Assembly: GCA_964631725.1 (NCBI GenBank)
Contig: CAZVYX010000008.1
Span: 60,783-124,782 of the forward strand
Direction of reading: 5' to 3'
Length of the DNA: 64,000 nucleotides
Source of the DNA: GCA-2731375 sp964631725
Lineage (GTDB): Bacteria > Pseudomonadota > Alphaproteobacteria > GCA-2731375
Positions 53,210-62,344 of the stretch are shown piece after piece (positions within the stretch are counted from its first letter, which is position 1; each line of letters opens with the position of its first letter). The notes beneath the pieces were generated by a model. The model had not been told where the DNA came from. It did not search any database and saw only the letters and a list, made by a program, of their open reading frames with translations. The position numbers and the translations under genes were made by a program.

Positions 53210-54244
53210 CTACGCCGGATCGTCCAGGCGATAGATCCGGGTCGCCGTATCGTGGAACAGCTTGGCCTTTTCGTCGACCGGATAGTCGGCCGTCAGGCGC
53301 TTGAAGCTGTTCCACAGAACGTTGTAACTGCACGAGCACATATCGACGGGAAAATTGGATTCGAACATGCAGCGATCGGCGCCAAATTTCTCGATGGTGT
53401 GCTCGTAATAGGGTTTCGTCGCGACCATCAACTCTTCCGAGGACGGCGGCCGGTCCCGTTCGTGCCAGCCGAAACCGTTCAGCTCCATATTGATGCCGCC
53501 CAGCTTGGCCACGACATTTTCACAGCGTGCCAAGTCCGTGATATCGGCCTGCCATTGGGCAAAATTCTCCTCCAGCTTGCCCGCGTAAGGCCCGATGCCC
53601 AGCGGACCGCCGAAATGATCCAGGATGATCGTGGTGTCGGGAAAGGCCTGGGCCAGTTCGGTTAACTCGGCGATCTGGGTGTGATAGCACCAACCCTCGA
53701 AACTCATGCCATGGCGCGCCAATTGGGCGAAGCCGGCACGGAAATTTTCCTGTTGGTATAGATGTTGCGGCGGCTCACATCGGGCATTGGGGACGTCCGG
53801 TGCGGCATCCCAGGTGCAGGAATGGCGAATGCCGCGAAAGCGCCCGCCGCCGGCGTGAAGGTGCGCTTCCAGAACCTCGGCTACATCGCCGCCCAGGCAC
53901 AGATCCGCATGCCCGACGATACCGGCGGCGACGCGTGCCTTGCCGTATTCGCCGCTGGCGCTCATGGCCGAGATGCCGTTGACGAATTCGGTCTCGCCGA
54001 CCATGCGCAAGGGCACCGGGCCGTGGGCCCTGATCATGGCGCCGCATTCGATGAAGACAGTGGAGACGATGTTGTGGCCGCTGTTCAGATCCTCCAGGAT
54101 CTCGTCGAGGAGATAACGGTGGGCCACGCGCTCGTATTTGAACTCCCAAAGATGATGATGCGGATCACAGATCGGCAGGTCGGGATCAATCGTTTCCTCC
54201 ACCACCTGGGCCAACCATTCAGCATTCGTCGACTTCGTCGCCAT
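53210..54244 (-). CDS. TIM-barrel amidohydrolase (amidohydrolase_2 family)
   Basis: A 344-aa metal-dependent hydrolase related to lactonases and decarboxylases of COG3618. It has CDPHHHLW at the N-terminus, RFRGIRHSCTW, TTIILDHFGG and FESNFPVD near the C-terminus as metal/active-site motifs. The start at 54244 has GGGAGGAGA upstream. It is probably co-transcribed with the TauE/SafE permease gene. It is divergent from an esterase gene. Confidence 0.88.
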   Translation of the reverse strand: MATKSTNAEWLAQVVEETIDPDLPICDPHHHLWEFKYERVAHRYLLDEILEDLNSGHNIVSTVFIECGAMIRAHGPVPLRMVGETEFVNGISAMSASGEYGKARVAAGIVGHADLCLGGDVAEVLEAHLHAGGGRFRGIRHSCTWDAAPDVPNARCEPPQHLYQQENFRAGFAQLARHGMSFEGWCYHTQIAELTELAQAFPDTTIILDHFGGPLGIGPYAGKLEENFAQWQADITDLARCENVVAKLGGINMELNGFGWHERDRPPSSEELMVATKPYYEHTIEKFGADRCMFESNFPVDMCSCSYNVLWNSFKRLTADYPVDEKAKLFHDTATRIYRLDDPA

Positions 54245-54381
54245 GGCAATTCTCCTCCCGCGCCAAATTTGTTGCCGTAAGTTTGGCCAGCCGGGCGGTT
54301 TGGTCAAGCGCTTTGAGGATGCCGCGATATCAGCCGGGCGGAAAGCGTGGTATGTATGCCCGCCACATGATGGGAAGCCCT

Positions 54382-55503
54382 ATGACGGATGACACCAAAA
54401 CCAATGGTGACAGCGACGCGCTGATCGACGCCATTACCAACCTGTTATCGCCATTGCTGAATGCCATGGAGGCGTTGAGCTATGTGGCGCGGCACCTGCA
54501 TCCGCCGCGGCTGGCCGAGCTGGTGGCCAGCGTCGCGGAAATCGACCCGCCGCTGCGCAAAGGCCTGGAGGAATTCCGGGCCATGCCCTGGCCGGAACAT
54601 CTGAACACCTTCGCCGAGTGCATGGAGACGGCGGCGGTAGCGGTTTGCCATGGCTTTGACAATCTGCGCGCGGCGGCCGAGATGTCGGATGGCACATTTC
54701 AGGCTTACCGGGGCATTCGGCAAAACAGCAAGGCTTTCGCGGCGATCTATCCCGTTGCCAATATGCTACCGCCGATCAACCGCTTTTTCCTCGACGACGC
54801 GGGCCGGGCGGACGAGGCCCTGGTGGAGAAGCTGGCCGGGGCGGAGGGCAGCCGTGAAGACGTGGGCATCATGCATGCCAATAATGATCCCAAGAGCGAC
54901 GGCGGCGGCCGGGGCGGTTTCTCCGTCTACGTTCCGGAATACTACGACCCGGATGTCTCCTATCCCCTGATCATGGCCCTGCACGGCGGCAGCGGCCATG
55001 GTCATGAATTCCTGTGGTCCTGGCTGCGGACGGCGCGGGGACGCGGCGCCATCCTGATCACGCCGACATCCCTGGAGGACACCTGGTCCCTGATGGAGCC
55101 GGACGCCGACAGCCAGAATATCGAACGCATTTTGGCGTTCGCCAAGGGGCAGTGGAATATCGATGCCAACCGCCTGCTGATGACGGGCATGAGCGATGGC
55201 GGCACATTTGCCTACGTCTCCGGCCTGCAAAGCAATTCACCATTCACGCATTTGGCGCCCATGTCCGCATCATTTCATCCCATGCTGCTGGAAATGATGG
55301 ACGCCGACAGGATCCGGGACCTGCCGGTCTATCTGACCCACGGCGCGTTGGATTGGATGTTTCCCATCGATATCGCCCGTACCGCCAAGCAGGCGCTGGA
55401 GGCTGCCGGCGCCGCCCTGCACTACCGTGAAATCGCCGATCTGTCGCACACCTATCCCAGCGACGAGAACCAGCACATCATGGATTGGCTGCTACGGGCC
55501 TGA
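54382..55503 (+). CDS. Phospholipase/carboxylesterase-type hydrolase
   Basis: A 373-aa protein with a helical N-terminal region (about 1-150) and a C-terminal alpha/beta hydrolase domain. The nucleophile elbow is TGMSDGGTFAY, the oxyanion region is LIMALHGGSGHGHEF and the late motif is VYLTHGALDWMFP, with the catalytic His in DLSHTYP. The substrate is unknown; the family covers esterases and depolymerase-like enzymes. GGAAG precedes the ATG at 54382; the frame is open to 54283. Confidence 0.82.
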   Translation: MTDDTKTNGDSDALIDAITNLLSPLLNAMEALSYVARHLHPPRLAELVASVAEIDPPLRKGLEEFRAMPWPEHLNTFAECMETAAVAVCHGFDNLRAAAEMSDGTFQAYRGIRQNSKAFAAIYPVANMLPPINRFFLDDAGRADEALVEKLAGAEGSREDVGIMHANNDPKSDGGGRGGFSVYVPEYYDPDVSYPLIMALHGGSGHGHEFLWSWLRTARGRGAILITPTSLEDTWSLMEPDADSQNIERILAFAKGQWNIDANRLLMTGMSDGGTFAYVSGLQSNSPFTHLAPMSASFHPMLLEMMDADRIRDLPVYLTHGALDWMFPIDIARTAKQALEAAGAALHYREIADLSHTYPSDENQHIMDWLLRA

Positions 55504-55584
55504 CAAACCAGCTATCGCCAACTGAATAGATTCTCTATTATCGTCACTTGCACGACGTTCGATCCATATCGTCAGGAGCAAGAC

Positions 55585-56367
55585 ATGATTGTTGGCCCGC
55601 GATTACCCGGAAAAGTTGCTCTCATAACAGGCGGCGCATCAGGCATTGGCGCCGCGACCGCAACAGCCTTTGCCGCGCATGGCGCCGCGGTCGCGGTAAC
55701 CGATTTGAACGACAATCTGGGCCGGGAGGTGGTTGACCGGATTACAGCCGATGGCGGCGAGGCCATTTACCTGCACCTGGACACGACAGACGAGGAACAG
55801 TGGACCGAGGCCATGGTCGAAGTCCTGGCGAAATTTGGCGCGTTGCATGTACTGGTGAACAACGCCGGCATCGCCGACCGCCGCGCTGACAACAAGACCA
55901 CGGTGAAGATCGAGGATACCTCGGTCGAAGGCTGGGAGCGGGTTTTTGCCGTCAACTCCACCGGCGTCTTCCTGGGCGTCAAGCACGCCATCGCGCCCAT
56001 GCGGTCGGCGGGCGGCGGCTCCATCATCAATATCTCGTCGATCTATGGCGTCGTTGGCTCCGGCGCCGGTTCGGCCTACCATTCGTCAAAGGGTGCGGTG
56101 CGGACGTTCAGCAAATCGGCCGCCATTCAATATGCCGGCGACCAGATCCGCGTAAACTCGGTACACCCGGGCTTCGTCGACACGCCGTTGACCGCCAATA
56201 CCCACGCCGACCCGGAATTGATGGCGCCACGTCTGAACGCGACACCCCTGGGCCGCTTTGGCACGCCCGAGGATATCGCCATGGGCTGCCTGTTCCTAGC
56301 TTCCGACGAAAGCGCCTGGATGACCGGTAGCGAACTGGTCATCGACGGCGGTATGCTGGCGCAATAA
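55585..56367 (+). CDS. Short-chain dehydrogenase/reductase (canonical)
   Basis: A 260-aa SDR with intact motifs: TGGASGIGAATA (cofactor loop), NNAGIA, and the catalytic Ser/Tyr/Lys as NISSIYG and YHSSKGAV. It resembles 3-oxoacyl-ACP reductase/cyclopentanol dehydrogenase-type enzymes; the substrate is unknown. AGGAG precedes the ATG. It is followed by a NIPSNAP protein gene 28 bases later. Confidence 0.9.
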   Translation: MIVGPRLPGKVALITGGASGIGAATATAFAAHGAAVAVTDLNDNLGREVVDRITADGGEAIYLHLDTTDEEQWTEAMVEVLAKFGALHVLVNNAGIADRRADNKTTVKIEDTSVEGWERVFAVNSTGVFLGVKHAIAPMRSAGGGSIINISSIYGVVGSGAGSAYHSSKGAVRTFSKSAAIQYAGDQIRVNSVHPGFVDTPLTANTHADPELMAPRLNATPLGRFGTPEDIAMGCLFLASDESAWMTGSELVIDGGMLAQ

Positions 56368-56395
56368 ATTTTCAGGCATTTGGGAGTTTCAACAG

Positions 56396-56722
56396 ATGAT
56401 CTATGAACTGCGGGTTTACCATTGCATGCCGGGCCGGTTGCCGGACCTGTTGAAACGGTTCGAGACCATTACCTTGCCGATCTGGGAGCGTTTCGGTATC
56501 CGCCAGGCCGGTTTTTGGACCACGATGATCGGCGAATCCAACCAGGATCTGACCTACCTTCTGGCCTGGGAATCCCTGGCCGAGCGGGAAGAGAAGTTCG
56601 GCGCCTTCGCCGCTGATCCCGAATGGTTGACCAAGCGCGCCGAGACCGAGGCCAATGGCCAGATCGTCGCCTCGTTGAGCAGTCAATTTCTGACCCCGAC
56701 CTCTTTCTCCTCCGTCCAGTAG
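56396..56722 (+). CDS. NIPSNAP family protein
   Basis: A 108-aa ferredoxin-like (dimeric alpha-beta barrel) protein with the typical MIYELRVYHCMPGRLPDLLKRF start and YLLAWESLAEREEKFGAF. NIPSNAP proteins have no firm biochemical role and recur in catabolic clusters. It probably shares a transcript with the SDR gene. It ends directly before the convergent ICMT gene stop. Confidence 0.9.
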   Translation: MIYELRVYHCMPGRLPDLLKRFETITLPIWERFGIRQAGFWTTMIGESNQDLTYLLAWESLAEREEKFGAFAADPEWLTKRAETEANGQIVASLSSQFLTPTSFSSVQ

Positions 56723-57217
56723 TCAGCGCCGCGCCTGGAGGGCGGCGTTCTCAACCCGGATACGGTGGCTGAGCAGCAGGGCATTGAGGATCGAGAAGGT
56801 AATGGCAATGCCATGAGCGGAAAACGCCAGGGGCAGCACGGCGACTTCAGCGATCACCACCAGATAGTTGGGATGGCGCAGCCAACGGTATGGACCGGCC
56901 GTTATCAGCGGCGCATCGGCCAGGGTGATAATGCGTGTGCACCAGTAACGGCCCAGGCTGGCCAGCACCCAGACCCGGCCAATCTGCAACAGGACAAAGA
57001 CCGCCAGCCACCACCAGTTGACCCTGGTTTCCGGGCCGATCGACAATGCCAAGGCCGCCAGCCAGCCGCCATGCACCAAAAAGAAGAGGGAATAGTGACC
57101 GGCGCCGACCTCGACACCGCCGCGGGCCCGCAGCCAGGCCTCGTTACGGCGGCTCAGGATCAGCTCGCTCAGGCGCTGGGCCGCGACCAGGGCCAGGACG
57201 ATCCAGGCGGCGGTCAA
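56723..57217 (-). CDS. ICMT-family methyltransferase paired with type III PKS
   Basis: A 164-aa polytopic membrane protein with the isoprenylcysteine carboxyl methyltransferase (PF04140) signature GPYRWLRHPNYLVVIAE. Its start overlaps the stop of the type III polyketide synthase gene (ATGA), so the two are coupled. In Bacillus and Streptomyces, such pairs make methylated alkylpyrones or phenolic lipids, with the ICMT homologue O-methylating the polyketide (BpsB, SrsB). The same role is inferred here. Confidence 0.88.
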   Translation of the reverse strand: MTAAWIVLALVAAQRLSELILSRRNEAWLRARGGVEVGAGHYSLFFLVHGGWLAALALSIGPETRVNWWWLAVFVLLQIGRVWVLASLGRYWCTRIITLADAPLITAGPYRWLRHPNYLVVIAEVAVLPLAFSAHGIAITFSILNALLLSHRIRVENAALQARR

Positions 57218-58272
57218 TCCGCCTCCATCAGCGTGAAGGCCGCCGTGAAGCCGGGGCCCATGCTGGTGAGCAACAGGCGCTGTCGTGGTTTCAGACCCGC
57301 CTGGCGCATTTCCTGCAGGACGAACAGGACGGTGACGGCGGACATGTTGCCATGACGGCGCATGACCTCGCGCGATGCGCCCAGGCCGCCATGCGGCAGG
57401 CCGAACACGGCTTCCAGCGCATCCAGCACCTTGGCCCCGCCGGGATGGGCGACAAAATGGTCAATCTGCTGGTGGCTCAGACCCTGTTGTTCAAGAAAGG
57501 CGTCCAACGCGGCCTGAAAGTCCTGTTCGATGATGGTCGGAATATCACGCGAAAAGACCACCTTCAGGCCGTCTCCCCCCGCATCCCAGCCCATGACATC
57601 CAGGGTATCGGGCCAGGTATGTTCGCCCCAGGCGGTGATCGCGGGGCCCGTGCCGGCGGTCGATATTACCGCGCCCGCCGCGCCGTCACCGAACAGGGCG
57701 GTGGCGATGATGTTGCTTTTGCTGCGGTCGCCATGGCGCAGGGTCAGACTGCATAGCTCCACCACCAGCAGCAACACGTTCGATCCGGGTTGGGCGCGGG
57801 CCATGGCGGCCGCCCTGGCAATGCCCTGCACGCCGCCGGCACAGCCCAGGCCGAAGACCGGCAACCGCTGCACATCCCGGCTGAACGGCATGCTTTCCAC
57901 CAGCAGGGCATCCAGGCTGGGCGTGGCGATGCCGGTGGAGGATACAGTGATGATCATGTCGATATCGCCCGGCGTCAGGCCGGCCTCGGCGATCGCATCT
58001 TCCGCCGCCCGTTGCAACAGAACCGCGGCATGCTTCAAATACAGCCCGTTCCGATCGGAAAAGTCATGCGACTGCAAGTACCAATCCAACGGCTCGCAGG
58101 TATTTCGGGTCTCGATCGCCGTGTTGCCGAATATGCGCGCCAACCGTTGCGGGCTCATTTCCGCCGCCTGCTGCGAGAACAACCGCGCCGCCGCCGGCAG
58201 CGCGTCGGACTGGAGCAGCACGTGCTCAGGCACCGCCGTCGCCAGCGCCTTCAACCGAGCCGGAGTATTCAT
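57214..58272 (-). CDS. Type III polyketide synthase (chalcone/stilbene synthase superfamily)
   Basis: A homodimeric condensing enzyme (352 aa) that extends a fatty acyl-CoA or other starter with malonyl-CoA and cyclises it. The catalytic triad is Cys144 (GLGCAGGVQG), His276 (HFVAHPGG) and Asn309 (RHGNMSA); the C-terminal SMGPGF loop is also present. Product type (alkylpyrone versus resorcinol) depends on active-site pocket residues I cannot assess. The start at 58272 has AAGGGGA upstream. It is coupled to an ICMT-like methyltransferase gene. Confidence 0.94.
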   Translation of the reverse strand: MNTPARLKALATAVPEHVLLQSDALPAAARLFSQQAAEMSPQRLARIFGNTAIETRNTCEPLDWYLQSHDFSDRNGLYLKHAAVLLQRAAEDAIAEAGLTPGDIDMIITVSSTGIATPSLDALLVESMPFSRDVQRLPVFGLGCAGGVQGIARAAAMARAQPGSNVLLLVVELCSLTLRHGDRSKSNIIATALFGDGAAGAVISTAGTGPAITAWGEHTWPDTLDVMGWDAGGDGLKVVFSRDIPTIIEQDFQAALDAFLEQQGLSHQQIDHFVAHPGGAKVLDALEAVFGLPHGGLGASREVMRRHGNMSAVTVLFVLQEMRQAGLKPRQRLLLTSMGPGFTAAFTLMEAD

Positions 58273-58561
58273 CAGGTTCCCCTTGCCATCGCCCACAGCT
58301 AACGATGTGAACTGGCGGGACGCAAGTAAATTGCGCGGCAATTCGTCCATTGCACCCCGCGCGCCCGGTTTTTTGTGTTTTGTGGAAAATTGCGTATCCT
58401 TGAAAGGCAATATGGGCGCCAGGGGAGGATACGGCCGAGGCGGTCCGCATCCTGGACAGGTGCCGAGATGCCGCGGCGGGCCGCGCCCGGCGCCGTGCTG
58501 CTGGAACTACGGCGCCTGCATGACGCATGATCGCCACTGAAGCGATGGAAAGGGGATGACA

Positions 58562-59707
58562 ATGACCACCGGGGTAATTTCCGCCGACTGCCATATCGAC
58601 CTGATCTGGCTGCCACCCGATTTGTTCACCAACAATGCGCCGGCCGCCATGAAGGAGCGCATGCCGTATGTCACCGATGGCCCCAAGGGGCCGACCTGGG
58701 TCTCGAGGAATGGCGGCCAGTTCGGTCTGCAGAACGGCATGGGTTCGGCGGGCCGGGAATATGTCCCCGGCGTCATTCACCGCTCCGACCGCATGGCGGC
58801 GCAGGGTTTGTACGAGGACGGCAAGAACGGCATCCGGCGCCTGACCGAACCTGACCTGCGCATCAAGGATCAGGATCTGGACGGCGTATCGGGTGAAGTG
58901 TTGTACGGCATTCTGGGCGGCGCGGCGCGCCTGAACGATCCGGACGCCTCCATCGTAATGATGCAGATCTACAATGACTGGCTGGCCGATTTTTGCGCCA
59001 CCCATCCCGACCGCCTGGCCGGCCTTGCCTCCATCCCCGGCCACGATATCGAGGCGGCGGTGGCGGAGATCGAGCGGGTGGCCGAACGCGGCGCCGTCAA
59101 GGGATTGGAAATACCCACAATTCCCGACGGCAAGCCGCTGTACCACAAACACTGGGACCCGGTGTTCGCCGCCGCCGCGGCCTCGAAACTGCCGCTGCAT
59201 TTTCATACCGGCGGCGCCAAGGCACCGGATTTCGAGGCCATGGAGCCATTGGAGGCGCGGCAGGCCTTCGCCGTCTTCATCACGGCTTTTCAGATGTATA
59301 TGTCGAACAAGCTGATGGAGATCATATACGGCGGCAAGCTGGAGACGCATCCCGACCTGAAGGTGGTCATCGCCGAAAGCGGCATTGGCTGGATTCCCTA
59401 TATTCTGGAACATATGGATTTGGAGTGGGAAGATCAGTTCAAGGACCTGACCTTGAAAATGAAGCCATCGGACTATTGGTATAGGCAATGCTATGCCACC
59501 TTCCAAAGCGACCCGGTGGGGATGCAACTGGTCGATAACCTTGGCGCGGACAACATCATGTGGGGCTCCGACTTCCCCCATCCCGACGGCATCTGGCCCG
59601 ATAGTCAGGCGTTCATCGAGCGGGAGATGGGACATCTGGCGCCTGACATCCGGCGCAAGGTTACCTACGACAATGCCGCCAAGTTATACGGTTTTCCATC
59701 CTCGTGA
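58562..59707 (+). CDS. ACMSD-like TIM-barrel amidohydrolase/decarboxylase
   Basis: A 381-aa amidohydrolase_2-family protein. Metal ligands probably include Asp9 and His11 (ADCHID), His213 or His215 (LHFHTGG) and Asp337 (GSDFPHPDG). The group includes 2-amino-3-carboxymuconate semialdehyde decarboxylase and resorcylate-type decarboxylases; the Asp-x-His first motif differs from the His-x-His of ACMSD itself. The operon ends with a 3-hydroxyanthranilate dioxygenase homologue, whose product ACMSD would normally use. ATG at 58562 has GGGG upstream. Its stop overlaps the next gene start. Confidence 0.85.
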   Translation: MTTGVISADCHIDLIWLPPDLFTNNAPAAMKERMPYVTDGPKGPTWVSRNGGQFGLQNGMGSAGREYVPGVIHRSDRMAAQGLYEDGKNGIRRLTEPDLRIKDQDLDGVSGEVLYGILGGAARLNDPDASIVMMQIYNDWLADFCATHPDRLAGLASIPGHDIEAAVAEIERVAERGAVKGLEIPTIPDGKPLYHKHWDPVFAAAAASKLPLHFHTGGAKAPDFEAMEPLEARQAFAVFITAFQMYMSNKLMEIIYGGKLETHPDLKVVIAESGIGWIPYILEHMDLEWEDQFKDLTLKMKPSDYWYRQCYATFQSDPVGMQLVDNLGADNIMWGSDFPHPDGIWPDSQAFIEREMGHLAPDIRRKVTYDNAAKLYGFPSS

Positions 59708-61377
59708 AGCCGACACCCTGGAATAGGACCACCACCCTGGCCGATTTGCCCGGCCTGGCAGCACAAATATGGGGCAGCCGCGTCGCCGTGACTTTCAAGG
59801 ACCGGCACGAGACCTTTACCGAACTGGCCGACAAGGCCGACCGCCTGGCGCGTGGCTTGATCGAGGCCGGGGTACGGCCGGGCGACCGGGTCGGTGTCTG
59901 GCTGAATAACTGTCCGGAATGGATGCATCTGGTGTTTGCCATCGCACGGATCGGCGCCACGCAGGTACCGATCAACACGCGCTTTAGAACGGCGGACGCG
60001 GCCTATATCGTCGGCCAGGCGGAATGCAGCACCTTGATTGCCCACGACACCTCCGGCCCCATCGACTATTGGGCCATGGCGCGGGAAATGGTGCCCGATC
60101 ATGAACGCGGCGGCGGCGGGATCGATGCCACGGTGGATTCAGGGGATTTTCCCTATCTGGAACGGATCATCATCAAGACCACCGAAGCGGACGCCCCGGC
60201 GCCATCCGGCACGATCCACTGGCAAGACGTGATCGGCGCCGACCGGCCGGAGCTGAACGGGGAATTGCAGGCCCGCGCGGCGGTCGTGCATACCGAAGAC
60301 CCCGCCTTTATCATGTACACCTCCGGCACCACGGGATTTCCCAAGGGCGTGGTGCGCAATCATGGTTTTCTGCGCAATCAGGTCGACCGGGTCCGCTGCC
60401 TGGGCACAACGGAAGCGGACGTGGTCTATAACTACCTGCCCCTGTTCCATATTTTCGGCTATCTGGATGGCCCGATGCTGTCCATGGCCACGGGCAACCG
60501 GCAGATCCTGACCGAGACCTTCGATCCCGAAGCCTGTTTGGATGCGGTCGAGGCGGAGGGGGTCACCCAGCTTTCCGGCTTTGAAGCCCACGTGAAGGGT
60601 TTGATCGAGGCGCAACTGCGCCAACCACGGGATCTGTCGTCATTGCGCGCCGGCATATTCGGCGCCGGCACCAACAGCGCCGTACCCATAATGCGCCAGG
60701 CCCTGGAAGTATTGGCGCCGCTAATTCCAATCTCCGCCTACGGTATGACCGAGATCGGCGGCAATGCCTGTCTGTCATATCTGGACTCGACCGAGGAGCA
60801 GATGTGCGAAACCTCCGGCCATCCCTGCCCGGATTTCCATTTTCGGGTGATCGACCCGGAAACCGGACGGGACCGGCCGTTGGAGACACCGGGGGAGATT
60901 GTCCTGAAGTCCTATAACGTCATGACCTGCTACTACAAAAAGCCGGAGGAAACCGCGAAATCCTACAATAGCGACGGCTGGTTCCTTACGGGCGATATGG
61001 GCTATCTGCGGGCGGACGGCTACCTGCGTTTCCTGGGCCGTTACAAGGATATGCTGAAAATCGGTGGCGAGAATGTCGATCCCATGGAGGTTGAAGCCTA
61101 TTTACAGGGCCACGAGGACGTCCTGGAAGCAGCGGTGATTGGCTATCCCGACGAACGCCTGACGGAAGTCGCCGTCGCCTTCGTTGCGCCACGGGAGGGA
61201 CGGGAGCCCAGCGAAGAAGACATCCTGGCCCATTGCCGGGGCCGGATCGCTTCGTTCAAGATACCCCGGCGCATTCTGTTCATCCCCGAACTGCCCATGA
61301 CGCCCACCGGCAAGGTGCGCAAGGTGGAACTGCGGGAACAGGCCATGGAGATCCTGGCCAAAACCAAAGAGACCTGA
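59704..61377 (+). CDS. Acyl-CoA ligase (class I adenylate-forming, FadD3-like)
   Basis: A 557-aa ANL-superfamily ligase that activates a carboxylic acid to an acyl-AMP and CoA thioester. The P-loop is YTSGTTGFPKGVV, the motif AYGMTEIGGN is the acyl/AMP binding region, WFLTGDMGYLRADGYLRFLGRYKDMLKIGGENV is the hinge region and Lys in TPTGKVRK is the catalytic lysine. It starts with GTG overlapping the preceding stop (GTGA) and ends two bases before the DapA-family gene. The acid may be aromatic or aliphatic. Confidence 0.9.
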   Translation: MKPTPWNRTTTLADLPGLAAQIWGSRVAVTFKDRHETFTELADKADRLARGLIEAGVRPGDRVGVWLNNCPEWMHLVFAIARIGATQVPINTRFRTADAAYIVGQAECSTLIAHDTSGPIDYWAMAREMVPDHERGGGGIDATVDSGDFPYLERIIIKTTEADAPAPSGTIHWQDVIGADRPELNGELQARAAVVHTEDPAFIMYTSGTTGFPKGVVRNHGFLRNQVDRVRCLGTTEADVVYNYLPLFHIFGYLDGPMLSMATGNRQILTETFDPEACLDAVEAEGVTQLSGFEAHVKGLIEAQLRQPRDLSSLRAGIFGAGTNSAVPIMRQALEVLAPLIPISAYGMTEIGGNACLSYLDSTEEQMCETSGHPCPDFHFRVIDPETGRDRPLETPGEIVLKSYNVMTCYYKKPEETAKSYNSDGWFLTGDMGYLRADGYLRFLGRYKDMLKIGGENVDPMEVEAYLQGHEDVLEAAVIGYPDERLTEVAVAFVAPREGREPSEEDILAHCRGRIASFKIPRRILFIPELPMTPTGKVRKVELREQAMEILAKTKET

Positions 61378-61378
61378 A

Positions 61379-62341
61379 ATGAAATATCGAAAGCAGGATG
61401 CCAAGGACTACGCCCGCGAAAACATGCGCGGCATCTGGGCCGCCGCGTTGACGCCGTTCGGCGACGATTTGCGCATTGATGAAGCCGGCTTCCGCGCGAA
61501 CATCCGCCACTGGGTCGATGATCTGGGTATCGAAGGCCTGTTCATCGCCGGCAAGCAGGGCGAATTCTTTTCCATGTCCGTGGCGGAACGCAAGCAGACG
61601 TTCGAAATCGCCGTGGCGGAAACTGAAGGCGCCGGCGCCACGATCATGTCCTGTTCGGATCAGAATTTGGATGTGGTTTTGGAGCTTGCCCGCCATGCGC
61701 AGAACATCGGCGCCGACTACATTGTGGTACATGCGCCACTTCTGCATTTCGTCACCGATAGGGACGAAACCCTGCGGCAGTATTACCGTCATATTTCCGA
61801 ACAGGTGGATATCGGCATCGCCATGTGGAGCCATCCCGATAGCGGCTATTTGATGAGCCCGGAGCTCTGCGCCGAGATCGCCGAACTGCCGAACATCGTC
61901 GCCATCAAGTACAGCGTGCCCAGAGGGATGTATGCCAGGCTGACGGAACTGGCCGGCGACAGGCTTCTGGTCAGCACGGCATCCGAGGAGGAATGGCTGG
62001 ACAATATTCTGGAGCTCGACTGGCAGCTCTATCTCTGTTCATCGCCGCCCTATCTGTTGCAGACCGCGACCGACCGGCGCATGCATGACTATACCCAGGC
62101 GGCATTCGCCGGCGATGCGGATGGCGCGCGGGCGCTCTGGCAAAGCCTGGAGCCGGTGCGCCAGGCGCTGAAATCCACCCGGCCCGCCGACAAGCCGCAG
62201 GCGCATCAGAAATACTGGCAGCAATTGCTGGGCCAGGCCGGCGGCCCGGTACGCCGACCCATGCTGCAGTTGAACGACGAAGAGAAAGCCGCGACGAAAG
62301 CAGCCTTTGATCAATGCGGCATTGGCGGCAATGGAGATTGA
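61379..62341 (+). CDS. DapA-family (dihydrodipicolinate synthase-like) lyase
   Basis: A 320-aa (beta/alpha)8 aldolase-fold enzyme. Schiff-base Lys177 is in IVAIKYSVP, and the N-terminal GIWAAALTPFGDD and IEGLFIAGKQGEFFSMS match the family. The family covers DHDPS, N-acetylneuraminate lyase, hydratase-aldolases and decarboxylases; dapA function is unlikely given the operon. It sits between an acyl-CoA ligase gene and a dioxygenase gene (3-base gap), suggesting it cleaves or condenses a pathway intermediate with pyruvate. Confidence 0.88.
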   Translation: MKYRKQDAKDYARENMRGIWAAALTPFGDDLRIDEAGFRANIRHWVDDLGIEGLFIAGKQGEFFSMSVAERKQTFEIAVAETEGAGATIMSCSDQNLDVVLELARHAQNIGADYIVVHAPLLHFVTDRDETLRQYYRHISEQVDIGIAMWSHPDSGYLMSPELCAEIAELPNIVAIKYSVPRGMYARLTELAGDRLLVSTASEEEWLDNILELDWQLYLCSSPPYLLQTATDRRMHDYTQAAFAGDADGARALWQSLEPVRQALKSTRPADKPQAHQKYWQQLLGQAGGPVRRPMLQLNDEEKAATKAAFDQCGIGGNGD

Positions 62342-62344
62342 ACG

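Noticed and set aside
61379..62341. Assignment of the DapA-family gene as dapA (lysine biosynthesis)
   Set aside because: Sits in a catabolic operon with a ligase and dioxygenase, and the family has many other reactions; dapA call not supportable.
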